Shown in pieces: positions 26,458 through 36,312 of a DNA stretch of 64,000 bases. Location: the NCBI RefSeq assembly GCF_002000025.1, contig NZ_MUZV01000010.1, positions 119,073-183,072 on the forward strand, given 5' to 3'. Position numbers and translations under genes: made by a program. Every line of letters starts with the position of its first letter. Position 1 is the stretch's first letter. The notes below the pieces were generated by a model. It saw only the letters and a program-made list of their open reading frames with translations. It was not told the origin of the DNA and did no database searches. The DNA is from Cognaticolwellia aestuarii. Its GTDB lineage: Bacteria > Pseudomonadota > Gammaproteobacteria > Enterobacterales > Alteromonadaceae.

Positions 26458-27569
26458 TATTTATCCATTTTGTCTAAAACATGCTGAACATTGGTTTGCC
26501 AACTAAATTTACTCGCGTGTTGAAGAATAGCTTCAGTTGACCACGTTTGATTCATCGCTTTTTCCATTGCCTTTGCCAAGGCTAATTCACTTTTTGCTTC
26601 AACCAATAAGCCAACGTCATCATTAACAACTTCCGGAATACCGCCTACGTTGGTGGCAATAACAGGGGTTGCACTTGCAAAAGATTCTAACAACACATTA
26701 GGCACACCTTCACGGTAACTCGGTAATACCAAAAAGTTAGCCTGGCGGGTATATTGGGCAACTTGCGCTAAAGGAACTGAGCCAAGTAAACGAATACTAT
26801 CGCTAAGCCCATGCTGCACGATTTTATCTGCCAGTATAGCTTTCATCGGGCCTTCACCTAAAATATCTAACTTCATTTTAGGGAACTTTTCTTTTAATTG
26901 AATAAAAGCGCCTAATAACTCGTTACAGCCTTTGGTTTTAATTAAGCTGCCAACAAAAACAAAGTGCTGACAATGTGGCTTTTGTGCTATTGGATAAAAA
27001 ACTTCTGGGTTTACACCATTATAGTTAACCGATAATTTATGTTTCTCGATTCCTTTGTCCTGTAACACAGTTGCTAACGCCTTGCTTGCACAAAAAATAG
27101 TATTGGCCTTATTCAACCATTTCTTCATTAAATTGCTACGAGCTGGGAATTGACTATTTTCATTTACATCGGTGCCATGTACTTTGACAAATAAAGGTAA
27201 GTTAATAAACCTATTGAGCATTGACACTGCAACAGCATCGGGAAAGCCCCACGAGGCTAAAATTGCAGAACTCTGTTGTTTTTTGATCCAAGGCAAAAGC
27301 CATAACAAAGAGAAAAATTGAAAAGCGGGTACGAAGCGGCGACCAAATTTAGGAATATAAAAATACGGACAATATTTTATGTTTTTTGAGCCTTGGCATT
27401 GTGTACGGTGGTTTAACCATTCTTTCCAAGGCAATAGCAGCACTATCTTAACATCTCGAGATTGTGCGATTAAGTCAAACTGCTGTTTATTAAAGCTAGC
27501 CCTATTTACTCCCCAAGGTACAGGGTATAAATTAGTGATTATAAGTAAGGGCTTTTTTGTTACCGGCAT
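26457..27569 (-). CDS. Family 4 glycosyltransferase
   Basis: A 370-residue GT-B enzyme. The N-terminus (LLIITNLYPVPWGVNRASFN) is the GT4 acceptor-side opening. The C-terminal half has VFVGSLIKTKGCNELL near residue 203 and the donor-binding YREGVPNVLLESFASATPVIATNVGGIPE near 285. It is cytoplasmic or peripheral to the membrane and would add one sugar to the lipid-linked repeat. It starts immediately after the next GT4 gene ends (27569/27570) and overlaps the acetyltransferase gene by one base, so the four genes from 24803 to 28772 form one translationally linked group. Confidence 0.9.
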   Translation of the reverse strand: MPVTKKPLLIITNLYPVPWGVNRASFNKQQFDLIAQSRDVKIVLLLPWKEWLNHRTQCQGSKNIKYCPYFYIPKFGRRFVPAFQFFSLLWLLPWIKKQQSSAILASWGFPDAVAVSMLNRFINLPLFVKVHGTDVNENSQFPARSNLMKKWLNKANTIFCASKALATVLQDKGIEKHKLSVNYNGVNPEVFYPIAQKPHCQHFVFVGSLIKTKGCNELLGAFIQLKEKFPKMKLDILGEGPMKAILADKIVQHGLSDSIRLLGSVPLAQVAQYTRQANFLVLPSYREGVPNVLLESFASATPVIATNVGGIPEVVNDDVGLLVEAKSELALAKAMEKAMNQTWSTEAILQHASKFSWQTNVQHVLDKMDK

Positions 27570-28772
27570 TTATTGAGTAAGCCTTTCATACACAGGCAAG
27601 TATTGTTTTGCGGTATTTAACCAATTACGCTCTTCACGAACAAATACTAACCCTTGCTCACTGACTTTTTCGAGTAAAGCTTTATCATCAATAACATCAA
27701 TAATTTTAGATGCTAGTGCAGAGGCGTTATCTGCTTCGAATAAAAAGCCGGTTTTACCGTCAGCTATCAATTCACGATGACCACCAATATCAGAAGCTAT
27801 CACAGGTTTAAACTGCGCCATCGATTCTAGAGGCTTTAGGGGCGTAACTAACTCGGTTAAACGAATACTTTCGCGCGGGAAAACCATCACATCAGCCAGG
27901 CTGTAATAACGGCTTACTTGCTCAAAAGGCACTCGTCCAACAAAAGTAACTGACTGTTCTAAATTGGCTTGGTTAACTTGTTGCTTTAGGTTATCTAACT
28001 CGTTACCAGCACCAACGAGCAGTAGGTGAATATCGTCACGCGTTTTAGCAATTATTTCCATCGCTTCTATCGCGTAAGACAGGCCTTCATATTTAAAAAA
28101 AGTACCTACGAAAGCAATAACTTTCTTACCTGATAAATTAAAAGCTTGCTCAAGTTCAGTATCACGTTGGTGAGAAGGTAAAAAATTACTAATATCAACC
28201 GCATTTGGCGTGACAAATATTTTACTTTCAGGAATATTTCTTTTGATGATGTCTGCTTTAAGGCCTTCACAAATACAACTAACGGCATCAACTTTTTCAA
28301 AAGCACTTTGCTCTATCGCTTTAATCATACGATATTTAAAGCTGCCTTCTGTTGTTTTTCCGGTATCGACAGCGGCATCCTCCCACAAAGCTCGAACTTC
28401 ATAAGTAACAGGAATATTGTATTTTTTACCCACTTTAACCGCTGCTAAGGCATTAAACATAGGAGAATGGGTTTGAATGACATCAGGCTTATCAGCTAAC
28501 ACTGCCTTTTCAATACGTTTAGCTAGATGATTTATGTGCAATAAATAATTTATAAAAGGAATTTTAGTAAGCACGGAAGTAGATTCTTCAGTACGCAGAT
28601 AAACAACACCGTCAACATCTTCTTCCATTGCTTTAAAGTCTTGATATCTTTGGCTAGTCAGTTGATTAGTCGTTATACCTATTTTACGTTGGTGGCGAAT
28701 AATTGCATCAGAACGCAAAGAGTAACCACTTATGTTTGGCCTTGAATATTCCAATACATGCAAAACTTTCAA
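27570..28772 (-). CDS. Exosortase A-associated family 4 glycosyltransferase
   Basis: A 400-residue GT4 enzyme. Its N-terminus, LHVLEYSRPNISGYSLRSDAI, matches the characteristic start of the PEP-CTERM/exosortase A-associated glycosyltransferase family, which differs from ordinary GT4 openings. The C-terminal half contains AFVGTFFKYEGLSYAIEAM near residue 214, FPRESIRLTELVTPLKPLE near 295 and ASDIGGHREL near 325. It would act early in repeat-unit assembly after the initiating sugar-phosphate transferase, whose gene lies 63 bp upstream. Substrate unknown. Confidence 0.88.
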   Translation of the reverse strand: MKVLHVLEYSRPNISGYSLRSDAIIRHQRKIGITTNQLTSQRYQDFKAMEEDVDGVVYLRTEESTSVLTKIPFINYLLHINHLAKRIEKAVLADKPDVIQTHSPMFNALAAVKVGKKYNIPVTYEVRALWEDAAVDTGKTTEGSFKYRMIKAIEQSAFEKVDAVSCICEGLKADIIKRNIPESKIFVTPNAVDISNFLPSHQRDTELEQAFNLSGKKVIAFVGTFFKYEGLSYAIEAMEIIAKTRDDIHLLLVGAGNELDNLKQQVNQANLEQSVTFVGRVPFEQVSRYYSLADVMVFPRESIRLTELVTPLKPLESMAQFKPVIASDIGGHRELIADGKTGFLFEADNASALASKIIDVIDDKALLEKVSEQGLVFVREERNWLNTAKQYLPVYERLTQ

Positions 28773-28835
28773 CTGAACTTCCTTCTACTAAAATGAATAC
28801 TACGACATCAAAATGTCTAAACAGACAATCAAAAA

Positions 28836-30245
28836 CTATCTACCTTTACCAAACAAAACGATTTCTACTGTTCTAATTAAAATAAGTAAATCAAGTAAAA
28901 AACTACGATGCTTAATATAGTACAGATCGTATTTCAATTTTTCTAAAGAGTCTTCTTCAGTAGCGCCGTAAGGGTACTTAAGTTGTGCCCAACCAGTTAA
29001 GCCTGGCTTCACGTTATGACGCTCGTTATAGTAAGGTATATTCTTAATAAGTTGCTGTACAAACTCTGGACGTTCTGGACGTGGACCAACAAAACCCATG
29101 TCACCACGCATTACATTATATATTTGCGGAAGTTCATCAACGCGATATTTACGGATGAACTTACCAATTTTAGTGGTTCGATCATCATTTTCAGATGCCA
29201 TTTGGGCACCATTTTTTTCTGCATCGATACGCATACTTCTAAATTTAAGAATACTAAATGCTTGACCATCTAAGCCAACTCGCTCTTGGGAATAAAAGAT
29301 TGGTGCTTTTATACCTTCATCAAGCTTAATCAACACAGCCGTAATAAGCATTACTGGCCATGTTAGCAAAAATAAGAAAAAGCCCATAGTGGCGTTAAAA
29401 ATCCAATCCAATGTATTGCGAAGGTGATTAGCTGAGGCAAAGCCATTTGAATAAATTACCCAGCTTGGGTAAATTAGATTCACCGCTATTTGGCCGGTTT
29501 CACGCTCTATGAAATCAAGAATTTCAGTAACTTCTACCCCTCTAATCTTACAAGCAAAGAGTTCATCAACAGGTAGGTTTCCACGTCGTTCATCATTGGC
29601 AACAACGATTTCATCAATTTGATGCTCTAAAGCGTAATTTACTAACGAGCTGGTTAAAGTAATTCTATTTTCATTAACAATACCGTTTTCAGTATCACCA
29701 TTCATGATAACGAAACCGTGCATAAAGAAACCTTGGCGATCAACATCACGACGCATACGCTTTTCAATGATTGATGCACGTTCGCCAGCACCTAACACAA
29801 GAACATTACGTTTGTTGAAGCCAAAAAAATCAATTTGAAGCGTTAAGTACCTTACTCCACTAGCGATAATCAAGCTAATTAGAGATGATATTGCAAGTAG
29901 TTCAATGGCAAGTGAACCCGAGCCGTAAAATGGATTAATTAAGGAAACAATAAAGAAACCTATTGCAACAGAAACTAATAACCTTCTCACCACACCTCTA
30001 AAGTTTTCTCTTAATTTAGAGTTATATAGCCCCATTGCTAACGACGACAATTGCACAACTAGAGCAAAAACTATGGCATGAATAAATAAAATATTAAGGG
30101 CAATGCTTTCGATATCAAAAGTAACGAAATTTAATAAGTTATTAAGATATAAGCTCAACAGTAGCGCGCTTGCAAAGCAGACAAATTCAATTAAAACTAA
30201 AGATTTGCTACCCGCAGATAAATCACGGAAATTAGGGCTAGACAT
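28836..30245 (-). CDS. Exosortase A-associated undecaprenyl-phosphate sugar phosphotransferase
   Basis: A 469-residue polyisoprenyl-phosphate hexose-1-phosphate transferase. Four to five N-terminal membrane segments (about 12-145) precede a Rossmann-like CoA-binding domain (VLVLGAGERA near residue 155). Another membrane segment (about 285) then leads to the catalytic bacterial sugar transferase domain: KLDEG, YSQERVGLDG, ILKFRSMR near 340, KYRVDELPQ and VGPRPERPEF. It begins repeat-unit synthesis by loading a sugar phosphate on undecaprenyl phosphate at the inner membrane. The fit to the exosortase-associated EpsB-type family is good. It is the first gene of the minus-strand block and is divergent from the export lipoprotein gene, so its promoter lies between 30246 and 30472. 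Confidence 0.92.
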   Translation of the reverse strand: MSSPNFRDLSAGSKSLVLIEFVCFASALLLSLYLNNLLNFVTFDIESIALNILFIHAIVFALVVQLSSLAMGLYNSKLRENFRGVVRRLLVSVAIGFFIVSLINPFYGSGSLAIELLAISSLISLIIASGVRYLTLQIDFFGFNKRNVLVLGAGERASIIEKRMRRDVDRQGFFMHGFVIMNGDTENGIVNENRITLTSSLVNYALEHQIDEIVVANDERRGNLPVDELFACKIRGVEVTEILDFIERETGQIAVNLIYPSWVIYSNGFASANHLRNTLDWIFNATMGFFLFLLTWPVMLITAVLIKLDEGIKAPIFYSQERVGLDGQAFSILKFRSMRIDAEKNGAQMASENDDRTTKIGKFIRKYRVDELPQIYNVMRGDMGFVGPRPERPEFVQQLIKNIPYYNERHNVKPGLTGWAQLKYPYGATEEDSLEKLKYDLYYIKHRSFLLDLLILIRTVEIVLFGKGR

Positions 30246-30472
30246 ATGGTTAGAAAGTTCCTTTCTAGTGAGAAAAATAAACCAGCATTAGACACTTTTA
30301 CTTTTTAAGTTGTATATTAGAATTGATTACTAGGTAAATGTAAACATTGCATACTTAAAATACAGCGATGACACATTATTTACAAAAATTAATAATGTGC
30401 ATCAAATGTAAAAATCAAATACAATCGGTAAGCTTACATATAAAAACAGTTGTAAATAAAAAGGTTAATACC

Positions 30473-31108
30473 ATGGAAAAAAGCATGACTAATACATTAA
30501 AAGCGCTTCTATTTCTTACACTGGCTTACATAGTAGCTGGGTGTAGTTCAGCCACTCTGCCACCAGCAAAAATTCATCAATCTACCACCACTGACGTTGA
30601 TTCATACAAATACCTTATCGGTGCTGGTGATGTTGTTAATATTTTTGTTTGGCGCAACCCTGAAGTTTCTGGCACATTCATCGTTAGACCTGACGGTATG
30701 ATAACTACATCATTGGTCGAAGATATTCCAGTGTCAGGAAAAACACCTACAGAATTGGCTCGTTCAATTGAACAAATCCTTGCCACCTATTTACGAGATC
30801 CTGTTGTGACAGTCACCGTAAATGATTTTGTTGGACCATTCAGTGAGCAAATACGTGTTATTGGTGAAGCAACTGAACCCCAAGCCGTTAATTATATTCA
30901 GCATATGACATTACTAGACGTAATGATCCGTGTTGGTGGTTTAACAGAGTTTGCCAATGGTAACGGTGCCGTATTGGTACGAGTAGAAAATGGCAAACAA
31001 AAGCAATACGATATTTTTATAGAAGATTTAATTAAAAATGGTGAGATATCTGCAAATGTTGATGTTTTACCTGGTGATATTATTGTAATACCTGAGACAT
31101 GGTTTTAA
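30473..31108 (+). CDS. Exosortase A-associated polysaccharide export lipoprotein (Wza/EpsE-like)
   Basis: An outer-membrane-type export lipoprotein of 211 residues. The signal peptide ends in lipobox V-A-G-C. A polysaccharide export domain follows (YKYLIGAGDVVNIFVWRNPEVSG), with SLBB-type repeats (IRVIGEATEPQAV, VLPGDIIVIPE). The open frame extends to 30368, but the ATG at 30473 is preceded by AAGG at proper spacing and gives a proper signal peptide, so I use it. The protein would form the outer-membrane channel for the polymer with the chain-length protein encoded 38 bp downstream. It is the first gene of a five-gene export module. Confidence 0.92.
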   Translation: MEKSMTNTLKALLFLTLAYIVAGCSSATLPPAKIHQSTTTDVDSYKYLIGAGDVVNIFVWRNPEVSGTFIVRPDGMITTSLVEDIPVSGKTPTELARSIEQILATYLRDPVVTVTVNDFVGPFSEQIRVIGEATEPQAVNYIQHMTLLDVMIRVGGLTEFANGNGAVLVRVENGKQKQYDIFIEDLIKNGEISANVDVLPGDIIVIPETWF

Positions 31109-31146
31109 GCGCAATAGAGTTATTTACCCTGTTTTAGAGGTCGGGA

Positions 31147-32736
31147 ATGCAAGAAATTATAGAGCAAATTGTAGATTATCTTAAAGGTATCTGGCTTAAG
31201 CGCCGATTTATCATTATTTCAACTTGGTTGATATGCCCATTAGCATGGGTATTTATTTCACAGCTTGATAATGTTTATGAATCTGAAGCTAGAATCTACG
31301 CTGATACACAGTCGATTTTAGGCCCGTTATTAAAAGGTCTAACAGTTAAAACTGATCCCGAAGTACAAATTCGCTTAATGATTAAGACGCTGTTAAGCCG
31401 TCCTAATCTTGAGCGTATTACCCGTATGACAGATTTAGACGTTCAAGCTAATACGCCTGAAGCTTATGAATCACTCATTGAAGATTTAAAAACAGATATT
31501 ATTATTAGAAAAACGGGTGGGCGAAATGAGAACATCTTTACTATTACCTATAAAAATAAAAACCCTGAAACAGCAAAAAATGTTGTTAACTCAGCATTAA
31601 CGGTATTTATTGAAAATACTTTAGGTGAGAATCGTAGTGACTCAACCTCAGCACAGAAATTTTTAGATACTCAGATTAAAGAGTATGAAAACCGCCTTTT
31701 AGCTGCCGAATCACGACTAACTAGCTTTAAACAAAAATATAGCGATGTATTGCCTGACCAATACGGCGGTTATTACCAAAAACTCAATATTGTTAAAGAG
31801 CAATTAAAGATAATTGAGCTAAATTTATTGGAACAAGAGACGCAGCTAAAATCTGCTAAAGCACAATTAAGTACGTCTCCAGCTGATACGACTAATTCGC
31901 AAAATAACATCATGAATTCTAATAGTATTCAAACGACTTATGATGATCGTATATCTGAGTTAGAAGCATCGCTAGATTCATTGCAATTGCGTTATACCGA
32001 AATGCACCCCGATGTGAAAGAAGTTAAACGCAGACTAGAGCACCTAACGCAACAACGCAGCAAAGAAATTGAAGAGTATTTAAGTACGACTAAAGATGGA
32101 AGTAATAAACTTGCTACCAGTCAAAATCCTGTTATTCAACAATTACAAATTCAAGTCAATCAATTAGAAAATCAAATTGCATCCACTAATGTCAGAGCAA
32201 ATGATTACCGAGAGCAAGTAAAAGACTTGGAAAGTAAAATTCATATACTGCCAGAAATTGAAGCTGAATTAACCTCACTTAACCGCGGCTATGAAATTAC
32301 TAAAGATAAATATGAAGAGTTGCTTAACCGTAAAGAAACAGCTCAATTAGCTCAACAAGCAGACGAAACGACTAACCCTATTCAATTTAGAGTGATTGAC
32401 CCTCCAAGAGCCCCAACTGAACCTGCAGGTCCGAAACGTATTTTATTCTTAATCGGCTCAACTATCTTTGCTTTTGGTGTGGGTGTAGGGTTATCGCTAT
32501 TGTTTAGCCAAATTAACCCTGTGGTAACGTCTAGCATGCAAGCTTCTAAAGCTACTGGGATACCTGTATTTGGAATTGTTTCAGCGTCTGAGAACCTTGG
32601 TTTGCAAAAGTGGCACAGAAAGAAAACATTGATATTTATACTTTCCAATAGTGTTTTACTAATAATGTTGGCGTTTTTTATACTATATGCCATAGCACCT
32701 AATGTCATATTAGCGCCGATCAGAGGAATTTTATAA
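31147..32736 (+). CDS. Exosortase A-associated chain-length determinant protein (Wzz-like)
   Basis: A 529-residue polysaccharide co-polymerase. It has an N-terminal membrane segment (about 21-40) and a periplasmic Wzz domain (EARIYADTQSILGPLLKGL). A long coiled-coil region (about 170-400, rich in Leu, Glu, Gln) and a PxxP-containing stretch (IDPPRAPTEPAGPKR near 416) precede the second membrane segment. A last hydrophobic segment lies at about 495-520. It controls chain length and couples the inner-membrane machinery to the export channel. No kinase domain is fused; the kinase is the next gene, 3 bp downstream, as usual in exosortase A loci. Confidence 0.92.
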   Translation: MQEIIEQIVDYLKGIWLKRRFIIISTWLICPLAWVFISQLDNVYESEARIYADTQSILGPLLKGLTVKTDPEVQIRLMIKTLLSRPNLERITRMTDLDVQANTPEAYESLIEDLKTDIIIRKTGGRNENIFTITYKNKNPETAKNVVNSALTVFIENTLGENRSDSTSAQKFLDTQIKEYENRLLAAESRLTSFKQKYSDVLPDQYGGYYQKLNIVKEQLKIIELNLLEQETQLKSAKAQLSTSPADTTNSQNNIMNSNSIQTTYDDRISELEASLDSLQLRYTEMHPDVKEVKRRLEHLTQQRSKEIEEYLSTTKDGSNKLATSQNPVIQQLQIQVNQLENQIASTNVRANDYREQVKDLESKIHILPEIEAELTSLNRGYEITKDKYEELLNRKETAQLAQQADETTNPIQFRVIDPPRAPTEPAGPKRILFLIGSTIFAFGVGVGLSLLFSQINPVVTSSMQASKATGIPVFGIVSASENLGLQKWHRKKTLIFILSNSVLLIMLAFFILYAIAPNVILAPIRGIL

Positions 32737-32739
32737 GTT

Positions 32740-33594
32740 ATGAGTATCATAGAAAAGGCGCTAGCCAAGCAACAAAAAACTGCTGAAAATACACCTTTAG
32801 TTGAACCTGAAACTCAGGAGTTAAGCAACAATGAAACAGCAGGAAAAGTAGATCAAAAAGCAGCCTTATCCCTTGATAAAAACGGCTTGGCCGAGCGTGG
32901 TTATTTAATTGATAACGGAACACGGAAAAGTATTAAGGATGAATTTCGCCAGATTAAGCGCAAACTGTTAAATAACGCCTTTGGTAACGCTTCTAAAACC
33001 CTTGAACATAGCAACTTAATTATGGTGAGTAGCGCTAAACCGAACGAAGGAAAAACCTTTGTTGCTATCAATTTAGCCTTAAGTATTGCCTTAGAGCAGG
33101 ATAAAACCGTGCTACTAGTTGATGCTGATGTTTTACGACCTAGCGTGATTCGCGAGTTAGGCATAGAGGAGCAACCTGGGATTATCGACTATTTGCTTGG
33201 TAAGTCGAAACAGGTCAGTGACATACTTTACAACACAGATATAGATAAACTTAAACTTATACCTGCTGGCAAACCCCATCATCTATCTAATGAATTATTA
33301 GCCAGTGAAAAAATGGCGACATTAGCGAATGAATTAGCTAATCGTTATCCCGATCGAATTGTTATTTTTGATTGTCCACCATTGATTGGGGTTACAGAAA
33401 CACTGGTATTAGCTAATTTAATGGGGCAAGCAGTAATTGTTGTTGAAGAATCGAAAACCTCTATTGCAGATATAAAATTCGCGACAGAACACCTCAATGA
33501 AGATTTGGCATTAGGGCTAGTACTCAATAAAGCAATAAGATCTCATAAGGACTTGTATGGCTATTACGGTTACGGATATGGCGCAAAAGACTAA
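32740..33594 (+). CDS. Exosortase A-associated BY-type tyrosine kinase
   Basis: A 284-residue cytoplasmic autokinase. The ATPase core is visible: Walker A SSAKPNEGKTF near residue 92, Walker A' VLLVDADVLRPS near 123 and Walker B IVIFDCPP near 203. The tail is a Tyr-rich cluster (YGYYGYGYG), the autophosphorylation site type of BY kinases. It works with the separate chain-length protein encoded just upstream to regulate polymer length and export. Its 3' end is close to, and overlaps, the start of the outer-membrane protein gene. Confidence 0.92.
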   Translation: MSIIEKALAKQQKTAENTPLVEPETQELSNNETAGKVDQKAALSLDKNGLAERGYLIDNGTRKSIKDEFRQIKRKLLNNAFGNASKTLEHSNLIMVSSAKPNEGKTFVAINLALSIALEQDKTVLLVDADVLRPSVIRELGIEEQPGIIDYLLGKSKQVSDILYNTDIDKLKLIPAGKPHHLSNELLASEKMATLANELANRYPDRIVIFDCPPLIGVTETLVLANLMGQAVIVVEESKTSIADIKFATEHLNEDLALGLVLNKAIRSHKDLYGYYGYGYGAKD

Positions 33595-35179
33595 ATTTAG
33601 TGCGGTTTTCCTCTCATTAGTTTGTTCCAACATTGCCTTTGCTGGTGAGTGGCAATTTGAGCCAAGCATTTTAATCGATGAAACTTATACAGATAATGTT
33701 GGCTTAGTTACCAATAACGAAAAATCTAGTTTGGTTAGTCAGGCAGGTATCAATCTAGATTCTACGTATAAAGCACGTAATGCTATTTTTAATTTTTCAT
33801 CAAAAAGCACCTATGCATCATATAGCCATAACCATGATCTTGATGATGACTTCCACACCATTGCCAGTGACCTTAGGTTACAGCTTTGGCCTAACGGTAT
33901 TATATTAGTTGGCTCTGCTGACATCAGTAATCAGTCAAGAAATGGCAGTAGAAATGCCTTAGCCGACATAGTATCCGCAGATACTATTCAAGTAGGCACT
34001 TACCGAGGCGGCCTTGAATATAATGTCAATAACAGTACCTTTATTATCAACTCTGCATTGGGCTATAACCAAACAGACTCAGAAGACGATATAGGAGACA
34101 GGCAAGGTGTAATAGCAAATCTAGAAAGTACAAATGGTAAAGGTGCTCGGCACTTTTTTTGGGACTTGCAGCATAACTACCAAGAGCTAAAAAATGATAG
34201 CCAAGAAGGTAAGTTGAGCGAAAGTGAAGTAAAATTTGGCTTGATTACCGATTATAAAATCAATCCTTTTCTGCGTTATTATAATGAAGACAATAGTGGT
34301 AATTTAAGTAACCCAAATCAAACCATTGAATCAAATTCATATGGGTTAGGCCTTCGTTGGTTAATTTCACCAAGGCTTTATTTAGATACTTCATACAATA
34401 AGCCTATTGGTAATAAACTAGACTTAGACGGTGATGAACAAAAAGAATATATAAACGCATCAATCACATGGCAACCCTCAGCTCGTACAAGGTTAGAAGC
34501 AAGTTTTTCTGAACGATTTTATGGCGACAGCTATGGTCTTAATTTTATCCACCGTAATAAGCGATTAACAAATACTGTGAGTTATGTTGAAGATGTTCAA
34601 ACCTTAACTAGAAATAACTTTGCCGTAAACATTATCGGCTATTACTTTTGTCCCAGTAGTAATATTAACTCGTTCGAAGAGTGTACTTTAGAAAATGGCA
34701 GTAATATATTTCCTGGTGACCCTAATGATCCTGATAACCCAGGCTTTCAAATATTTCCGCTGCAAGATTTTACCTTAGTGGAGGACAATGTTTTCTCACT
34801 CAATAAAACATTAACTTGGAACTCGACATTAGCATTGGCGCGCACAACCATTACTTTAAATGCCAATAAACAAAAAAGAGACAACCTAGAAACGCGTATT
34901 GAAGATGAAAACAGTGCCGCTAGCTTAAATATTAGACGTGATATTAGTAGTCGCTCTAACCTAAGTTTAGATATTTCATACACAGAAACCAACTTACAAA
35001 TTGATACTGCATCAGAGCGTGTCGATCGTTATAGGCGCTACCAAATCGCCTACGAAAAATCATTAAATAGTGCCTTATCGTTTGATTTTACTGTCAGTTA
35101 TTTAAATAGAAACTCTAATAGTGCGGTACTAAATTACCAAGAAGGTCGTATCAGCGCTAAAATTACCAAAGGCTTTTAG
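33578..35179 (+). CDS. Exosortase A-associated outer-membrane beta-barrel protein
   Basis: A 533-residue exported protein. The signal peptide ends AFA before GEWQF. The body consists of alternating amphipathic strands with aromatic ends (SKSTYASYSHNHDL, GLRWLISPRLYLD and many similar), ending in a strand with a terminal Phe, as in outer-membrane barrels. It fits the uncharacterised PEP-CTERM-associated outer-membrane protein family by length and place. The frame is open from 33557, but the ATG at 33578 gives the better signal peptide and reduces the overlap with the kinase gene to 17 bp. It may help pass the polymer across the outer membrane; the exact role is unknown. Confidence 0.85.
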   Translation: MAQKTKFSAVFLSLVCSNIAFAGEWQFEPSILIDETYTDNVGLVTNNEKSSLVSQAGINLDSTYKARNAIFNFSSKSTYASYSHNHDLDDDFHTIASDLRLQLWPNGIILVGSADISNQSRNGSRNALADIVSADTIQVGTYRGGLEYNVNNSTFIINSALGYNQTDSEDDIGDRQGVIANLESTNGKGARHFFWDLQHNYQELKNDSQEGKLSESEVKFGLITDYKINPFLRYYNEDNSGNLSNPNQTIESNSYGLGLRWLISPRLYLDTSYNKPIGNKLDLDGDEQKEYINASITWQPSARTRLEASFSERFYGDSYGLNFIHRNKRLTNTVSYVEDVQTLTRNNFAVNIIGYYFCPSSNINSFEECTLENGSNIFPGDPNDPDNPGFQIFPLQDFTLVEDNVFSLNKTLTWNSTLALARTTITLNANKQKRDNLETRIEDENSAASLNIRRDISSRSNLSLDISYTETNLQIDTASERVDRYRRYQIAYEKSLNSALSFDFTVSYLNRNSNSAVLNYQEGRISAKITKGF

Positions 35180-35183
35180 CAGT

Positions 35184-36218
35184 ATGTATGAAAATTACTA
35201 TGGTTTTAAAGAAAGACCATTTCAACTGAGCCCAGATCCTAGATTCTTTTTTGCATCCAGCCATCATCAGAGAGCTCTATCATATCTCCAATACGGTTTA
35301 GATCAAGGCGAAGGCTTTATCGTAGTAACGGGACCAATAGGAACCGGAAAAACCACTATCGCCCGTAACTTATTAAATAACCTCGGTGATTCAAGTATTG
35401 TTGCCGCACAACTTGTGACGACTAAACTTAACCCACAAGAGTTACTTGAATTAGTGGTTTCAGAATTTAATATAACTGTGATCGGTGATAGTAAAGCAGA
35501 TCTGTTACAAGGCATTGAAAAGTTTTTAATACAATTGCACCAACAAGGTAAACGAGCTCTATTAATTGTCGATGAGGCACAAAACTTACCTAGTGAAACT
35601 GTTGAAGAATTACGCATGTTGTCAAACTTTCAGTTAGACAATAAGCCTTTAATTCAAAGTTTCTTGCTCGGACAGGAAGAATTAAAAGCTATCATTCAAG
35701 CACCAAATATGGAGCAATTTCGGCAACGTATTATCGCTTCAGCTCACTTGAAGCCTTTATCAAAAGAAGAAGTAAAAGAATATATTAATCATAGATTGCA
35801 TCAAGCTGGCTGTAATAAAAACGCACTATTTTCAGATGCTGCTTTTGAGCTTATCCACGAAAAAACGCTTGGCGTGCCACGAAAAATTAACATTTTTGTC
35901 GATAGACTACTTTTATTTGGCTTCCTAGAAGAGCTTGACAGTATTACTACTGAAGCAATCAATGAAGTAGCACAAGAAATGGAGGTTGAGCTAACCGGTT
36001 CACTTAATGCTGCGGATCTCGCCAGTAATGAGCCGAACCAAGTTGTAGTCAATTCTTCAGGAAAAGTTGAGAACATCAAAGAAATATTACGAGAAGTGGA
36101 AGATATTTTAGAAAGCAATATCAAAGAAAAAATAAAAATGGCTCGCTACGTAGATAAAATGCTCAAACATAAAAGTCGCCTGTATACTGAAGCTACTGAG
36201 GCAGCACCAAAAGATTAA
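35184..36218 (+). CDS. Exosortase A-associated AAA ATPase (ExeA-like)
   Basis: A 344-residue cytoplasmic ATPase. It opens with MYENYYGFKERPFQLSPDP, the classic start of ExeA/GspA-like ATPases. Walker A GPIGTGKTT lies near residue 50, Walker B LLIVDEAQNLP near 125 and the sensor region near 165 (FLLGQEELK). A C-terminal acidic, coiled-coil-like stretch follows residue 270. Such ATPases sit at the end of exosortase A export modules; the function in export is not established. It starts 4 bp after the outer-membrane protein gene, and a bidirectional terminator follows. Confidence 0.92.
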   Translation: MYENYYGFKERPFQLSPDPRFFFASSHHQRALSYLQYGLDQGEGFIVVTGPIGTGKTTIARNLLNNLGDSSIVAAQLVTTKLNPQELLELVVSEFNITVIGDSKADLLQGIEKFLIQLHQQGKRALLIVDEAQNLPSETVEELRMLSNFQLDNKPLIQSFLLGQEELKAIIQAPNMEQFRQRIIASAHLKPLSKEEVKEYINHRLHQAGCNKNALFSDAAFELIHEKTLGVPRKINIFVDRLLLFGFLEELDSITTEAINEVAQEMEVELTGSLNAADLASNEPNQVVVNSSGKVENIKEILREVEDILESNIKEKIKMARYVDKMLKHKSRLYTEATEAAPKD

Positions 36219-36247
36219 AATTGGTCACCTCTTGTTATCGATAAATA

Positions 36248-36285
36248 ATATATAAAAAGCCGCTTTAAAGCGGCTTTTTATATAT
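36248..36285. terminator. Bidirectional rho-independent terminator
   Basis: Perfect hairpin with AAAAAGCCGC / GCGGCTTTTT core arms (36254-36279) and T-runs on both strands, extended by an AT-rich palindrome. It separates the convergent ATPase gene and prsR. Confidence 0.9.
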
Positions 36286-36312
36286 CAGAGTATACATTTA
36301 TATCTGTAGCAC